Under the pieces are notes generated by a model, which was not told the origin of the DNA, searched no databases, and was given only the letters and a program-made list of their open reading frames with translations. Shown here piece after piece: positions 18,224 through 26,215 of a stretch of 64,000 bases of DNA. Source of the DNA: Actinomyces respiraculi (GTDB lineage: Bacteria > Actinomycetota > Actinomycetes > Actinomycetales > Actinomycetaceae); NCBI RefSeq assembly GCF_014595995.2, contig NZ_CP063989.1:1922001-1986000 (forward strand), given 5' to 3'. The stretch's first letter is position 1. Each line of letters opens with the position of its first letter. Both the position numbers and the translations under genes were made by a program.

Positions 18224-18703
18224 CTCGTCAGCCGCGGCAGGCGCCTCGGCTCGCCCGGTGTTGCGCTCACGCAGCTCGGCGATGGCCGCCTCGAAGTCCT
18301 CAAGGGTGTTGAAGCCGGAGTAGACGGAGGCGAAGCGCAGGTAGGCGATCTCGTCGAGCTCGCTGAGGGGCCTGAGGATCGCCAGGCCGATCTCGTGGGA
18401 GTCGACGATGGCCTGGCCGGTGGAGCGCACGACCTCCTCAACCTTGTGCGCAAGCAGGGCCAGGTCGTCGTCGGAGACGGGGCGGCCCTGGCAGGCGCGG
18501 CGCACGCCGACGACGACCTTGGCGCGCGAGAAGGGCTCAATGGCGCCCGAGCGCTTGCGCACCGACAGGGAGGCGGTCTCGGTGGTGGTGAAGCGGCGCC
18601 CGCACTGGGGGCACTCGCGGCGTCGACGGATGGATAGCCCGTCCTCGGAGGTGCGCGAGTCGACCACGCGCGAGCCATCGTTGCGGCAGAACGGGCAGTG
18701 CAC
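18218..18703 (-). CDS. nrdR: Transcriptional repressor NrdR
   Basis: A (d)ATP-sensing repressor of ribonucleotide reductase genes. The 161-aa product begins with the zinc ribbon CPFC...CPQC (about residues 3-34) and the [14 protein letters not shown] block, then the ATP-cone ([20 protein letters not shown]). I choose the GTG at 18703: it gives the standard VHCPFC start and has GGAGGT 9 nt upstream. An upstream ATG at 18775 would add 24 non-homologous residues. No nrd gene or NrdR box is visible in the window. Its position beside the LysM gene and lexA is conserved in mycobacteria. Confidence 0.95.
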   Translation of the reverse strand: MHCPFCRNDGSRVVDSRTSEDGLSIRRRRECPQCGRRFTTTETASLSVRKRSGAIEPFSRAKVVVGVRRACQGRPVSDDDLALLAHKVEEVVRSTGQAIVDSHEIGLAILRPLSELDEIAYLRFASVYSGFNTLEDFEAAIAELRERNTGRAEAPAAADEG

Positions 18704-18871
18704 GCGGGGGACCTCCGAATCATCACAGCAGCTGCAATGGTTCGGAGAGTAGGGCCCCGCGTCAGGCAGTGGCAAGCCGCTTGCGGCCCGCGCCCCTTCC
18801 CGCGCCCCTTCCCGGGACTCGTCCGGGACCGTGGCCCGGAGGCGGAACCGACCCGGCGCAGGGGGCCGGCG

Positions 18872-19648
18872 TCAGCCTGCGGGGACGATGAGGGTCTGAC
18901 CGGCCTGGAGGGTGGAGCTCGTGAGGTTGTTGAGCTCGACGATCTGGGCGGCCGTCTCAGCGACGTCGGAGGAGCCGGTGGCGGCGGCCAGGTCCCAGAT
19001 GGACTGTCCCGGCTGGACGGTGGTGACCGCCGTGTGCTCGGGAGCGACGTTGAAACCGGAGGCGACGACGGCTGCTGCGGCGATGAGGACGACGGCAAGC
19101 ACGCAGGCGACCGCCAGACCCAGGCGGCGCAGCGCTGCCGGAACCTCCGGGCGCGTGGCGGCCATGGGGCGCGGCTGCCGCTGGACACGGGCGCCCCGGG
19201 AGACGGCGGCCTGCTCGCGGCGGGCCCGGGCCGCGCGCACGGCGGGGTGGGCAGGCGCAAGGTCGTCCAGACCATGACGCGTCCCGGACACGTCACGGGG
19301 CGACGGGGTGGAGCGGGCCAGCTCCTCAGCGCTGAGACGGGACGTGCGGCCCGCGACTGCGGGCCGGCGGGGACGACGGGTGAGCTCGAGGGGCAGGGCG
19401 CGAAGGTCGCCGTCGGCATCGGCAGCGCTGCTCTCCTGCACGACCAGGCGCAGATGCCCTCTATACAGGCGCCCGCTGCGCACCTGCCTCACGGTCTCCC
19501 CCGGCCCAGCGGTCTGCGGGGCAGCGGCCTGCGCAGCAGAGGTCTCACCGCCGGGCAGGGCCGTCAGACGTACGGCCGCGGCCTCCTGCGCGGAAGCCGC
19601 CGAGACGGCACGCAGACGGGGCGAGGGCGGGATGGCGAGAGCGCTCAT
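18872..19648 (-). CDS. LysM-domain membrane protein, probable SOS cell-division suppressor (DivS/ChiZ position)
   Basis: A 258-aa protein with a long disordered, Arg/Ala-rich cytoplasmic N-terminus (1 to about 170). One transmembrane helix (LGLAVACVLAVVLIAAAAVV, about 172-195) is followed by a C-terminal LysM domain (TVQPGQSIWDLAAATG to QTLIVPAG). Proteins of this design divergent from lexA are DivS in Corynebacterium glutamicum and Rv2719c (ChiZ) in Mycobacterium tuberculosis; both block division during DNA damage. AGGAGG lies 8 nt before the ATG at 19648. Two SOS boxes lie immediately upstream and one further on, so LexA control is strongly suggested. The specific function is inferred from architecture and position. 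Confidence 0.85.
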   Translation of the reverse strand: MSALAIPPSPRLRAVSAASAQEAAAVRLTALPGGETSAAQAAAPQTAGPGETVRQVRSGRLYRGHLRLVVQESSAADADGDLRALPLELTRRPRRPAVAGRTSRLSAEELARSTPSPRDVSGTRHGLDDLAPAHPAVRAARARREQAAVSRGARVQRQPRPMAATRPEVPAALRRLGLAVACVLAVVLIAAAAVVASGFNVAPEHTAVTTVQPGQSIWDLAAATGSSDVAETAAQIVELNNLTSSTLQAGQTLIVPAG

Positions 19649-19658
19649 GAGATCCTCC

Positions 19659-19674
19659 TGAAACACGTGTTCGA
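19659..19674. promoter_or_regulatory. SOS box (LexA operator) 1
   Basis: tgaaacacgtgttcga matches the actinobacterial LexA operator TCGAAC-N4-GTTCGA at 10 of 12 fixed positions. It abuts box 2 and lies 10 nt upstream of the LysM gene start. Confidence 0.7.
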
Positions 19675-19689
19675 CGAACACCTGTTCGA
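19674..19689. promoter_or_regulatory. SOS box (LexA operator) 2
   Basis: acgaacacctgttcga matches TCGAAC-N4-GTTCGA at 11 of 12 fixed positions and has perfect CGAAC/GTTCG arms. It shares its first base with box 1. Confidence 0.85.
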
Positions 19690-19727
19690 TACAATAACAA
19701 CCCACGGGCGACACGTCCAGCGTTTCA

Positions 19728-19743
19728 TCGAACACATGTTTGA
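19728..19743. promoter_or_regulatory. SOS box (LexA operator) 3
   Basis: tcgaacacatgtttga matches the operator at 11 of 12 fixed positions. It is placed nearer to lexA (134 nt before its start) and probably mediates autoregulation. Confidence 0.8.
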
Positions 19744-19877
19744 ACGAGAGACGCTGGCCCCGTAGACTTGATGTGTCGAGGTCACCACGCGCCACTGACA
19801 CGAATTCCGGCTCGAAACGCCGGGCCGCGCCCAGTCCCGCGTCAGACGGCCGACGACACCACCACAGGAGGACAGGT

Positions 19878-20669
19878 ATGAGCACCAGCAGCCGGCACAA
19901 CGCGCAGGCCGACCCCGTGCACGAGACGCTGCACTCCCTGGACCCGCGCGCCCGCGCCGTCTACGACGCCGTGCGCGAGGCGGTCACCGCCCATGGCTAT
20001 CCCCCCTCGATGCGCGAGATCGGCACCCAGGTGGGCTTGACCAGCCCCTCCTCCGTCAAGCACCAGCTCGACAAGCTCGTCAGGCTCGGCCTCGTGCGGC
20101 GTGACCCCCGGCTGCCCCGTGCCCTGGAGGTCATCGTCCCCGAGGAGCCGCCCACCGACACGTCCGCCGACAACTCCCCCGCCCCGTCCGGGGCGCGGGT
20201 CACCGCTCCGGCCTCCCGCCAGGCGCCGCCCGAGGAGACTGAGCAGCCGGCGCTGCCGGTACTGCCCGGGGTCGGCGAGGGCGAGGCGGTGGCGGTGCCG
20301 CTGGTCGGCCGTATCGCGGCAGGCTCCCCGATCCTGGCGGAGCAGGAGGTCGAGGACGTCATGGCCCTGCCCCGGCGCCTGACCGGCGATGGCGAGCTCT
20401 TCATGCTTCAGGTGCACGGCGACTCGATGATCGACGCCGCGATCTGCGACGGTGACTGGGTGGTCGTGCGCGCCCAGGCGGACGCCTCCAACGGCGAGAT
20501 CGTCGCCGCCATGGTCGAGGACGTCGACGGCGCCAGCGCCACCGTCAAGGTACTCTCTCGCCGCGACGGCCACCAGTGGCTCCTGCCCCGCAACCCCGAC
20601 TACGCCCCGATCCCCGGCGACCAGGCCACGATCATGGGCAAGGTCGTCACAGTCCTGCGCGCGCTGTAG
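19878..20669 (+). CDS. lexA: LexA repressor
   Basis: SOS repressor and self-cleaving peptidase, 263 aa. The N-terminal winged helix ([20 protein letters not shown], then [16 protein letters not shown]) is followed by a roughly 60-residue Ala/Pro-rich hinge. The catalytic domain has the Ala-Gly cleavage site in [13 protein letters not shown], the nucleophile in [20 protein letters not shown] and the general-base lysine in [15 protein letters not shown] lies 6 nt before ATG 19878; the in-frame extension upstream is not coding-like. Three LexA boxes upstream indicate autoregulation. Confidence 0.97.
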   Translation: MSTSSRHNAQADPVHETLHSLDPRARAVYDAVREAVTAHGYPPSMREIGTQVGLTSPSSVKHQLDKLVRLGLVRRDPRLPRALEVIVPEEPPTDTSADNSPAPSGARVTAPASRQAPPEETEQPALPVLPGVGEGEAVAVPLVGRIAAGSPILAEQEVEDVMALPRRLTGDGELFMLQVHGDSMIDAAICDGDWVVVRAQADASNGEIVAAMVEDVDGASATVKVLSRRDGHQWLLPRNPDYAPIPGDQATIMGKVVTVLRAL

Positions 20670-20727
20670 GGCAGTTACAGAGCAGCTACAGGGCACCTGC
20701 CGGGCGGGCCCGTCCGCCCATACTCAT

Positions 20728-20769
20728 GGCGTGCGGCCCGCCCCCTGTCCGGGGAACGGGCCGCACGCC
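20728..20769. terminator. Bidirectional terminator between lexA and ldh
   Basis: A perfect 13-bp stem (20728-20740 with 20757-20769) encloses a loop that can itself pair cccc with gggg. It separates convergent lexA and ldh. There is no U-run, as is common at high GC. Confidence 0.75.
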
Positions 20770-20787
20770 GTCGGAACAGGGCCGCGA

Positions 20788-21792
20788 TCAGTAACCCAGG
20801 CCGCGGGCAACCTCACGCAGACGGGTCGCGGAGGCGGTGAGTGCGTCGCGCTCGTCCAGCGTCAGCGGCAGCTCCAGGCGCCTGCCGGCCCCCTCGCGCC
20901 CGACGATGGTGGGCACCGCCATGCACACGTCGGAGATCCCGTGCCAGTTGTCCAGCAGCGGCGAGATCGTCAGCACCCTCTGCTCGTCGTTGAGGACCGC
21001 GCCGATGATGCGCGAGACGGCCAGACCGACGGCGTAGTTCGTCGCCCCCTTGCCGTCGATGATCCGGTAGGCCGAGCGCACGACGTCGTGGGCGATGCGG
21101 TCACGCTTCTCCTGGTCGACGTAGCCGCCGTCGAGCGTCTTGCCCCACTGCGTGATCGGCACGCCACCGATCTGGGTGGAGGACCACAGTGGCACCTCGG
21201 AGTCGCCGTGCTCACCGGCGATGTAGCCATGGATGTTCTGCGTGGCGGTCCCGGTCTCCAGCGAGACGAGGTAGCGCATACGGGCGGTGTCCAGGACGGT
21301 GCCGGAGCCGAAGATCTGGTTGTCGGGCAGGCCGGTGATCTTCTTCGCGCAGTAGGTGACGACGTCCACCGGGTTGGCCACAAGCACGAAGATCGCACGG
21401 GGGGCGACCTCGACGAGCGTGGGCAGGATCTTCTCCATGATGCCCACCGTCGCACCGGCCAGATCGAGGCGGGACTGGCCGGGCTTCTGCTTGGCCCCGG
21501 CGGTGACGGCGATGACGTCCGCGTCACGGCAGATCTCGGGGTCGTCGGAGCCGGAGACGGAGCCGACGGAGGTGAACTGGATGCCCTGGGCGATGTCGAG
21601 GGCCTCGGCCTCGACCTTGTCCTTGGCGATGTCCTGCAGGACGATCTCACGGGCGACGCCCTTGGTCACGCAGGCGTAGGCGAGGGTGGAGCCGACGGCG
21701 CCGGCGCCGATGATGGCGACCTTCGAGGGGCGTCCGCCCCCTCCGGTCGGGTAGGAGCCCTGAGCAGAGTTGGTGATGGTGGACTCGAACAC
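20788..21792 (-). CDS. ldh: L-lactate dehydrogenase
   Basis: Reduces pyruvate to L-lactate with NADH; the fermentative end step expected in Actinomyces. The 334-aa protein has VAIIGAGAVGSTLAYA (NAD site, about residue 24), the active-site loop AGAKQKPGQSRLDL with the conserved arginines, VANPVDVVTY, and the catalytic histidine in IAGEHGDSEVPLWS. GTG start behind GGAGGAAG. It is monocistronic, inserted between lexA and dinG, which differs from the mycobacterial order. Confidence 0.96.
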   Translation of the reverse strand: MFESTITNSAQGSYPTGGGGRPSKVAIIGAGAVGSTLAYACVTKGVAREIVLQDIAKDKVEAEALDIAQGIQFTSVGSVSGSDDPEICRDADVIAVTAGAKQKPGQSRLDLAGATVGIMEKILPTLVEVAPRAIFVLVANPVDVVTYCAKKITGLPDNQIFGSGTVLDTARMRYLVSLETGTATQNIHGYIAGEHGDSEVPLWSSTQIGGVPITQWGKTLDGGYVDQEKRDRIAHDVVRSAYRIIDGKGATNYAVGLAVSRIIGAVLNDEQRVLTISPLLDNWHGISDVCMAVPTIVGREGAGRRLELPLTLDERDALTASATRLREVARGLGY

Positions 21793-21898
21793 GACGTTCT
21801 TCCTCCCGGGGTCGTTCGGAACGGCAGGCGTTCGCCGCCTGTATCAAGGCTACGCCCCCTGCCCCGCCCCGCCAGGCCCTGTCATGACAGATCTCTGT

Positions 21899-23893
21899 TC
21901 ATTCCTGCCCGGCCAGCCGCGCCAGGGCCCCGAGCACGACCCCACGATCGCGCGTGGGCCACAGGGGCGGCACCGAGCGGGCCAGGAGGGTGCCGTACCT
22001 GGCGGTCGACAGCCTCGGGTCGAGGATCGCCACGACGCCACGGTCCTCGCTGCGGCGCACGAGTCGCCCGGCCCCCTGGGCGAGCAGAAGGGCGGCGTGG
22101 GTGGCGGACACGCTCATGAAGCCGTTGCCTCCGGCCGCCTCGACCGCCTCGGAACGGGCCTGGGCGACGGGGTCGTCGGGCCTCGGGAAGGGGATGCGGT
22201 CGATGATGACGAGCCGACAGGTGCGTCCGGGCACGTCCACGCCCTGCCACAGGGACAGTGTGCCCACCAGGCAGGCGTCCTCCTCGGCGGCGAAGGCCTC
22301 GACGAGTGTCGGCAGCTGGTCGTCGCCCTGGGCGTAGACGGTCAGGTCCGTGGCCCGGCGCAGGAGCTCAGCCGCCTCCTCGGCGGCGCGGCGCGAGGAG
22401 AACAGCCCGAGCATGCCGCCGCGGCTGGCCTCGGTCAGGGCCAGAACCTCGTCGAGGGCGGCCTCGCTGATGCCGCTGCCCGGCCGGGGCAGGTGGGTGG
22501 GCGTGTAGAGAATGCCCTGGCGGGCGTAGTCGAAGGGGGTGCCGACGTCGAGGCCCTCCCAGGGCTCGTCCGCGAGGGTCAGGCCCAGGGCGCGGGCCAT
22601 GGGTTCGAAGCTGCCGCCCAGGGACAGGGTGGCGGAGGTGAGCACGGCGGCCCGGTCGGCCAGGAGCGTGTCGGCGACCGATCCCGCGACGTCCACCGGC
22701 GCCAGGGTCAGGCGCGGCGGCTCGGCACCCATCCGGGGCCGCTCGACCCAGGCGACGTCACGGCGCGTGTCCACCGAGTCTGAGGTCATGCGCTCGACCG
22801 CCTCGACCAGGTCCGCCACGGCCGTGCGGGCCAGGGCCACTCCCCCGGCCTCAGCGGCCCCCTTGGCCTTGGCGGCCTCGCGGGTGTCGGTGAGCACCTG
22901 CCTGCCCGCGGCGTCGAGCGCGGCGAGGGCGGCGCGCAGGCCGGGTGGGACACCCTCGGCCAGGCGGCCGTCGGGCAGGTCGGCCAGGGCCAGCTGGAGG
23001 TGCTGGCCCGCCTCCTCCAGGTCGGCAACGAGCACCCCGGCCTGGGCGCGTGCGGTTGCGGCCACGCGCGCGACGGCGGCCGCGGACAGGGCGACCGTGC
23101 CCTGGGCGCGCACCCGGTCGGCCAGCTCGTGGGCCTCGTCGACGACGAGGACGCTGTGCTCGGGCAGGACATTCGGGTTGCCGGAGGCGGCCACGCCGAG
23201 CATCGCGTGATTGGTGACGACGACGTCGGCCTCAGCCGCGGCTGCGCGGGCCAGCTGGGGGAAGCACTCATCGACCAAGGGGCAGGAGGAGCCCAGGCAC
23301 TCGGCCCGCGAGACGGACACCTGCGCCCAGGCACGGTCGGACACGCCCGGCACGAGATCGTCGCGGTCACCGGTGCTCGTCTGGCCGGCCCACTCGCGCA
23401 GGCGCACGACCTGCTCACCCACGCCGGTGGTGGCGGCGGAGCCGACGCGGCGTGTGGTGGCCTGGGAGGCGCTGAAGAGCGTGTCGGCCTCGTCCTCGGG
23501 GTAGCCGCCACCCACCCGGTGGCGGCACAGGTAGTTCTGCCAGCCTTTGAGCAGTCGCAACTCGGGGCGCAGCCCGGTGACCTGCTCGACGGCGTCGGCC
23601 GCCAGGGGCGCGTCCTTGGTGAGGATCTGGCGCTGGAGGGCGAGGGTGGCGGTGGACACGACGACCCGTTCACCGGCGGTGACGGCGTGCATCATGGTGG
23701 GCACGAGGTAGCCCAGTGACTTGCCCGTGCCGGTGCCCGCCTGGACGAGCAGGTGGTGGGAGTCCGCCACGGCCGCCGACACCCGCCGGACCATCTCGCG
23801 CTGGCCCTGGCGGGTACTGCCCCCGAGGCGGGTGACGGCGAGGTCGAGGGCCTCCTCGGCCGGGCTCTGACCCGGCTCGGTACTGCTGCTCAC
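21899..23893 (-). CDS. dinG: ATP-dependent DNA helicase, DinG/XPD-like superfamily 2
   Basis: A 664-aa helicase probably used in DNA repair or R-loop removal. Q-motif GQREMVRRV, Walker A VQAGTGTGKSLGYLVP (about residue 50) and the DEAH box in VLVVDEAHELADR are present. Four cysteines between motif I and II (NYLC, ECLGSSC and DEC) could hold an XPD-type iron-sulfur cluster. LWQGVDVPGRTCRLVIIDR and GAGRLVRRSEDRG are C-terminal motifs V and VI. I choose GTG 23893, 7 nt after the hflX stop; the open frame extending further upstream is a shadow of hflX. No SOS box was found at its own start, so it is probably cotranscribed with hflX. Confidence 0.9.
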   Translation of the reverse strand: MSSSTEPGQSPAEEALDLAVTRLGGSTRQGQREMVRRVSAAVADSHHLLVQAGTGTGKSLGYLVPTMMHAVTAGERVVVSTATLALQRQILTKDAPLAADAVEQVTGLRPELRLLKGWQNYLCRHRVGGGYPEDEADTLFSASQATTRRVGSAATTGVGEQVVRLREWAGQTSTGDRDDLVPGVSDRAWAQVSVSRAECLGSSCPLVDECFPQLARAAAAEADVVVTNHAMLGVAASGNPNVLPEHSVLVVDEAHELADRVRAQGTVALSAAAVARVAATARAQAGVLVADLEEAGQHLQLALADLPDGRLAEGVPPGLRAALAALDAAGRQVLTDTREAAKAKGAAEAGGVALARTAVADLVEAVERMTSDSVDTRRDVAWVERPRMGAEPPRLTLAPVDVAGSVADTLLADRAAVLTSATLSLGGSFEPMARALGLTLADEPWEGLDVGTPFDYARQGILYTPTHLPRPGSGISEAALDEVLALTEASRGGMLGLFSSRRAAEEAAELLRRATDLTVYAQGDDQLPTLVEAFAAEEDACLVGTLSLWQGVDVPGRTCRLVIIDRIPFPRPDDPVAQARSEAVEAAGGNGFMSVSATHAALLLAQGAGRLVRRSEDRGVVAILDPRLSTARYGTLLARSVPPLWPTRDRGVVLGALARLAGQE

Positions 23894-23900
23894 ACCGGTC

Positions 23901-25496
23901 TCAGGAGCCGGAGCCGGCAGAGGCAGGACGTACGTCGGCGTCACGCAGCTCGGCGGCCAGGGGCGCGTCCACGAGGGCGCACAGGTGGGTGCCGTCCTCG
24001 ACGTACTCGATCGTGTCGATCTGGCCGTCGGCGTGCACGCGCGAGACGAGGTCGCCGCGCGAGTAGGGCACGACGACGTCGACGGCGACGTCCGGGTGCG
24101 GGAGCATGTCCTCAATGCGTTGACGCAGCTCGTCGATGCCCTCACCGGTGTAGGCGGAGACGACGACCGCCTGGGGCAGGCGGGTGCGCAGGGCCGCCAG
24201 GGTCACGGCGTCGGCGAGATCCGCCTTGTTGAGAACGATGAGCTCGGGCACGTCCAGGGCGCCGGGGATGTCCTTGAGCACCTCGCGCACCGCCGCGATC
24301 TGGCTCAGCGGGTCCGGGTGGGCGGCGTCGACGACGTGGACGAGCACGTCCGCGCCGGCGACCTCCTCGAGGGTGGAGCGGAAGGCCTCGATGAGCTCGT
24401 GGGGCAGGTTGCGCACGAAGCCGACGGTGTCGGTGAGCGTGTAGACGCGCCCGTCGGCGGCCTCTGCGCGGCGCACGGTGGGGTCGAGGGTGGCGAAGAG
24501 GGCGTCCTGGACCATGAGGCCGGCGTCGGTCAGGCGGTTCATGAGCGAGGACTTGCCGGCGTTCGTGTAGCCGGCGATGGCCACCGAGGGAATGGGGCCG
24601 CGGCGGCGCGAGCCGCGCTTGACCTCTCGGGAGGGGGCCATGGCCTTGATCTCACGGCGGAGCTTGGCCATGCGGTCGCGGATGCGGCGGCGGTCGAGCT
24701 CGATCTTGGTCTCGCCGGGGCCGCGCGAGCCGATACCGGCACCCGCGGCGACGCGACCACCGGCCTGGCGGGACATGGACTCACCCCAGCCGCGCAGGCG
24801 CGGCAGAAGGTACTCGAGCTGGGCGAGCTCGACCTGGGCCTTGCCCTCACGAGACTTGGCGTGCTGGGCGAAGATGTCGAGGATGACGGCGGTGCGGTCG
24901 ACGACCTTGACCTTGACGACGTCCTCCAGGGCGCGGCGCTGGGAGGGGGCGAGCTCGCCGTCGACGATGACGGTGTCCGCGCCGACGGCGGCGACCATCT
25001 CGGCCAGCTCCTGGGCCTTGCCGCTGCCGAGGTAGGTGGCGGGGTCGGGGTGGTCGCGCTTCTGGATGAGGGCGTCCATGACCTCAGAGCCGGCGGTCTC
25101 GGCCAGAGCGGCGAGCTCGGCCAGGCTCGTCTCGACGTCCTGGGCGTCAACGGCCTCCAGGGCGTGTGCTGCGCCCGGGACGGCGGAGGGACGGGCGGTG
25201 GGCAGCTCGAGGCCGACGAGGACGACCTTCTCGAGGCGGACCTGGCGGTACTCGACCTCACTGACGTCCTCGAGCTCGGTGGACAGGGAGGCGACGCGGC
25301 GGGTGCCGGCTCGGGCCTCACGCTCAAAGGCGCCGTCGTCGTCGGCGTCGCGGCGCTCGTGCTCGGCGGCGGTGGAGGCCAGGGCGGTGCCGTGGCGCGA
25401 CAGGATCCGCGAGACGATGTCCTCGGCCGTCGGGGCGGCGGAGGGCTCGGTGGCTGGGGCGGCGGGGCTGTCGGGGCTCTGGGTGGTCTTCTTCAT
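23901..25496 (-). CDS. hflX: GTPase HflX
   Basis: A ribosome-associated GTPase that splits or rescues stalled ribosomes under stress. The N-terminal HflX domain includes DTVIVDGELAPSQRRALED. A coiled-coil/Gly-rich connector reads ARAGTGIGSRGPGETKIE-like (here GAGIGSRGPGETKIELDRRR). The G domain has G1 IAGYTNAGKSSLMN, G3 LTDTVGFVRNLPHELIEAFR and G4 VLNKADL. At 531 aa it is longer than E. coli HflX because of an N-terminal acidic extension of roughly 70 residues, which is common in Actinobacteria. It occupies its conserved actinobacterial place near lexA and miaA, though MFS, brnQ and a methyltransferase gene intervene. Confidence 0.96.
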   Translation of the reverse strand: MKKTTQSPDSPAAPATEPSAAPTAEDIVSRILSRHGTALASTAAEHERRDADDDGAFEREARAGTRRVASLSTELEDVSEVEYRQVRLEKVVLVGLELPTARPSAVPGAAHALEAVDAQDVETSLAELAALAETAGSEVMDALIQKRDHPDPATYLGSGKAQELAEMVAAVGADTVIVDGELAPSQRRALEDVVKVKVVDRTAVILDIFAQHAKSREGKAQVELAQLEYLLPRLRGWGESMSRQAGGRVAAGAGIGSRGPGETKIELDRRRIRDRMAKLRREIKAMAPSREVKRGSRRRGPIPSVAIAGYTNAGKSSLMNRLTDAGLMVQDALFATLDPTVRRAEAADGRVYTLTDTVGFVRNLPHELIEAFRSTLEEVAGADVLVHVVDAAHPDPLSQIAAVREVLKDIPGALDVPELIVLNKADLADAVTLAALRTRLPQAVVVSAYTGEGIDELRQRIEDMLPHPDVAVDVVVPYSRGDLVSRVHADGQIDTIEYVEDGTHLCALVDAPLAAELRDADVRPASAGSGS

Positions 25497-25573
25497 CCGA
25501 GTGCCGATGCTACTGCCCGGCCGTGTCCGCGTCAGCGGGTGGGGTCGCCCACCCCCACCGGTACGCTCAGGGC

Positions 25574-26182
25574 GTGAGCGAGCACTACTTCACCGCCTCC
25601 CCCGCCACCGGGGCCGCCGAGCGCACCCACGTCTTCACGATCCGTGGCCACGAGCACGAGGTGACGACGGCCTCGGGGGTGTTCTCCTCAGACCGGCTCG
25701 ACAAGGGCACGCAGGTGCTGCTCAACCACGTGCCCCAGCCCCCCGCCCAGGGCACCTTCCTCGACCTGGGGTGCGGCTGGGGTCCGGTGACGCTCGCGCT
25801 GGCGGACGCCTCGCCCGAGGCGAGCGTGCTGGCCGTGGATGTCAACGAGCGCGCCCTGGACCTCACGGCCCGCAATGCCGCCGCTGCCGGGCACACCCGG
25901 GTGCGGGTGGCTGAGGCCGAGGCACTGGCCCGCCAGCTGCGCGACACGGGCGAGCGCCTGGACCTCATCTGGTCCAACCCTCCGGTGCGCGTGGGCAAGA
26001 AGGCTCTGCACGAGCTGCTGCTCACCTGGCTGCCCCTGCTGACGGACACGGGTGAGGCATGGCTGGTCGTCGGACGCAACCTGGGGGCGGACTCGCTGGC
26101 CACATGGCTGGTGGAGCAGGGCTGGGCGGTGGACAAGCACGCCTCGTCCAAGGGCTTCCGCGTCCTGCGTGTGAGCCGCTGA
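25574..26182 (+). CDS. Class I SAM-dependent methyltransferase, RsmC/MTS-like
   Basis: Probably an N2-guanine RNA methyltransferase of the MTS family. The 202-aa protein has SAM motif FLDLGCGWGPVTLALA (about residue 60), the acidic VLAVDVNERALDLTARNAA and the catalytic-type NPPVRVGKKALHELL, matching the NPPxR seen in RsmC-like small domains. Start: GTG at 25574 (SEHYFTASPATG) by homology; a GTG at 25523 would add 17 unrelated residues, and no strong ribosome-binding site supports either. It is divergent from hflX and convergent with the MFS gene. Confidence 0.8.
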   Translation: MSEHYFTASPATGAAERTHVFTIRGHEHEVTTASGVFSSDRLDKGTQVLLNHVPQPPAQGTFLDLGCGWGPVTLALADASPEASVLAVDVNERALDLTARNAAAAGHTRVRVAEAEALARQLRDTGERLDLIWSNPPVRVGKKALHELLLTWLPLLTDTGEAWLVVGRNLGADSLATWLVEQGWAVDKHASSKGFRVLRVSR

Positions 26183-26189
26183 GCCAGAT

Positions 26190-26203
26190 CCCACCGGGGT
26201 GGG
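26190..26203. terminator. Possible terminator between methyltransferase and MFS genes
   Basis: cccaccggggtggg can form a short GC stem in the 33-nt gap between two convergent genes. No U-run is present. Confidence 0.3.
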
Positions 26204-26215
26204 CCTCGCGCCCGC

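Noticed and set aside
23894..24145. Longer dinG with an N-terminal extension over hflX
   Set aside because: That stretch is in a different frame of the hflX coding sequence and is Ser/Arg-rich noise.
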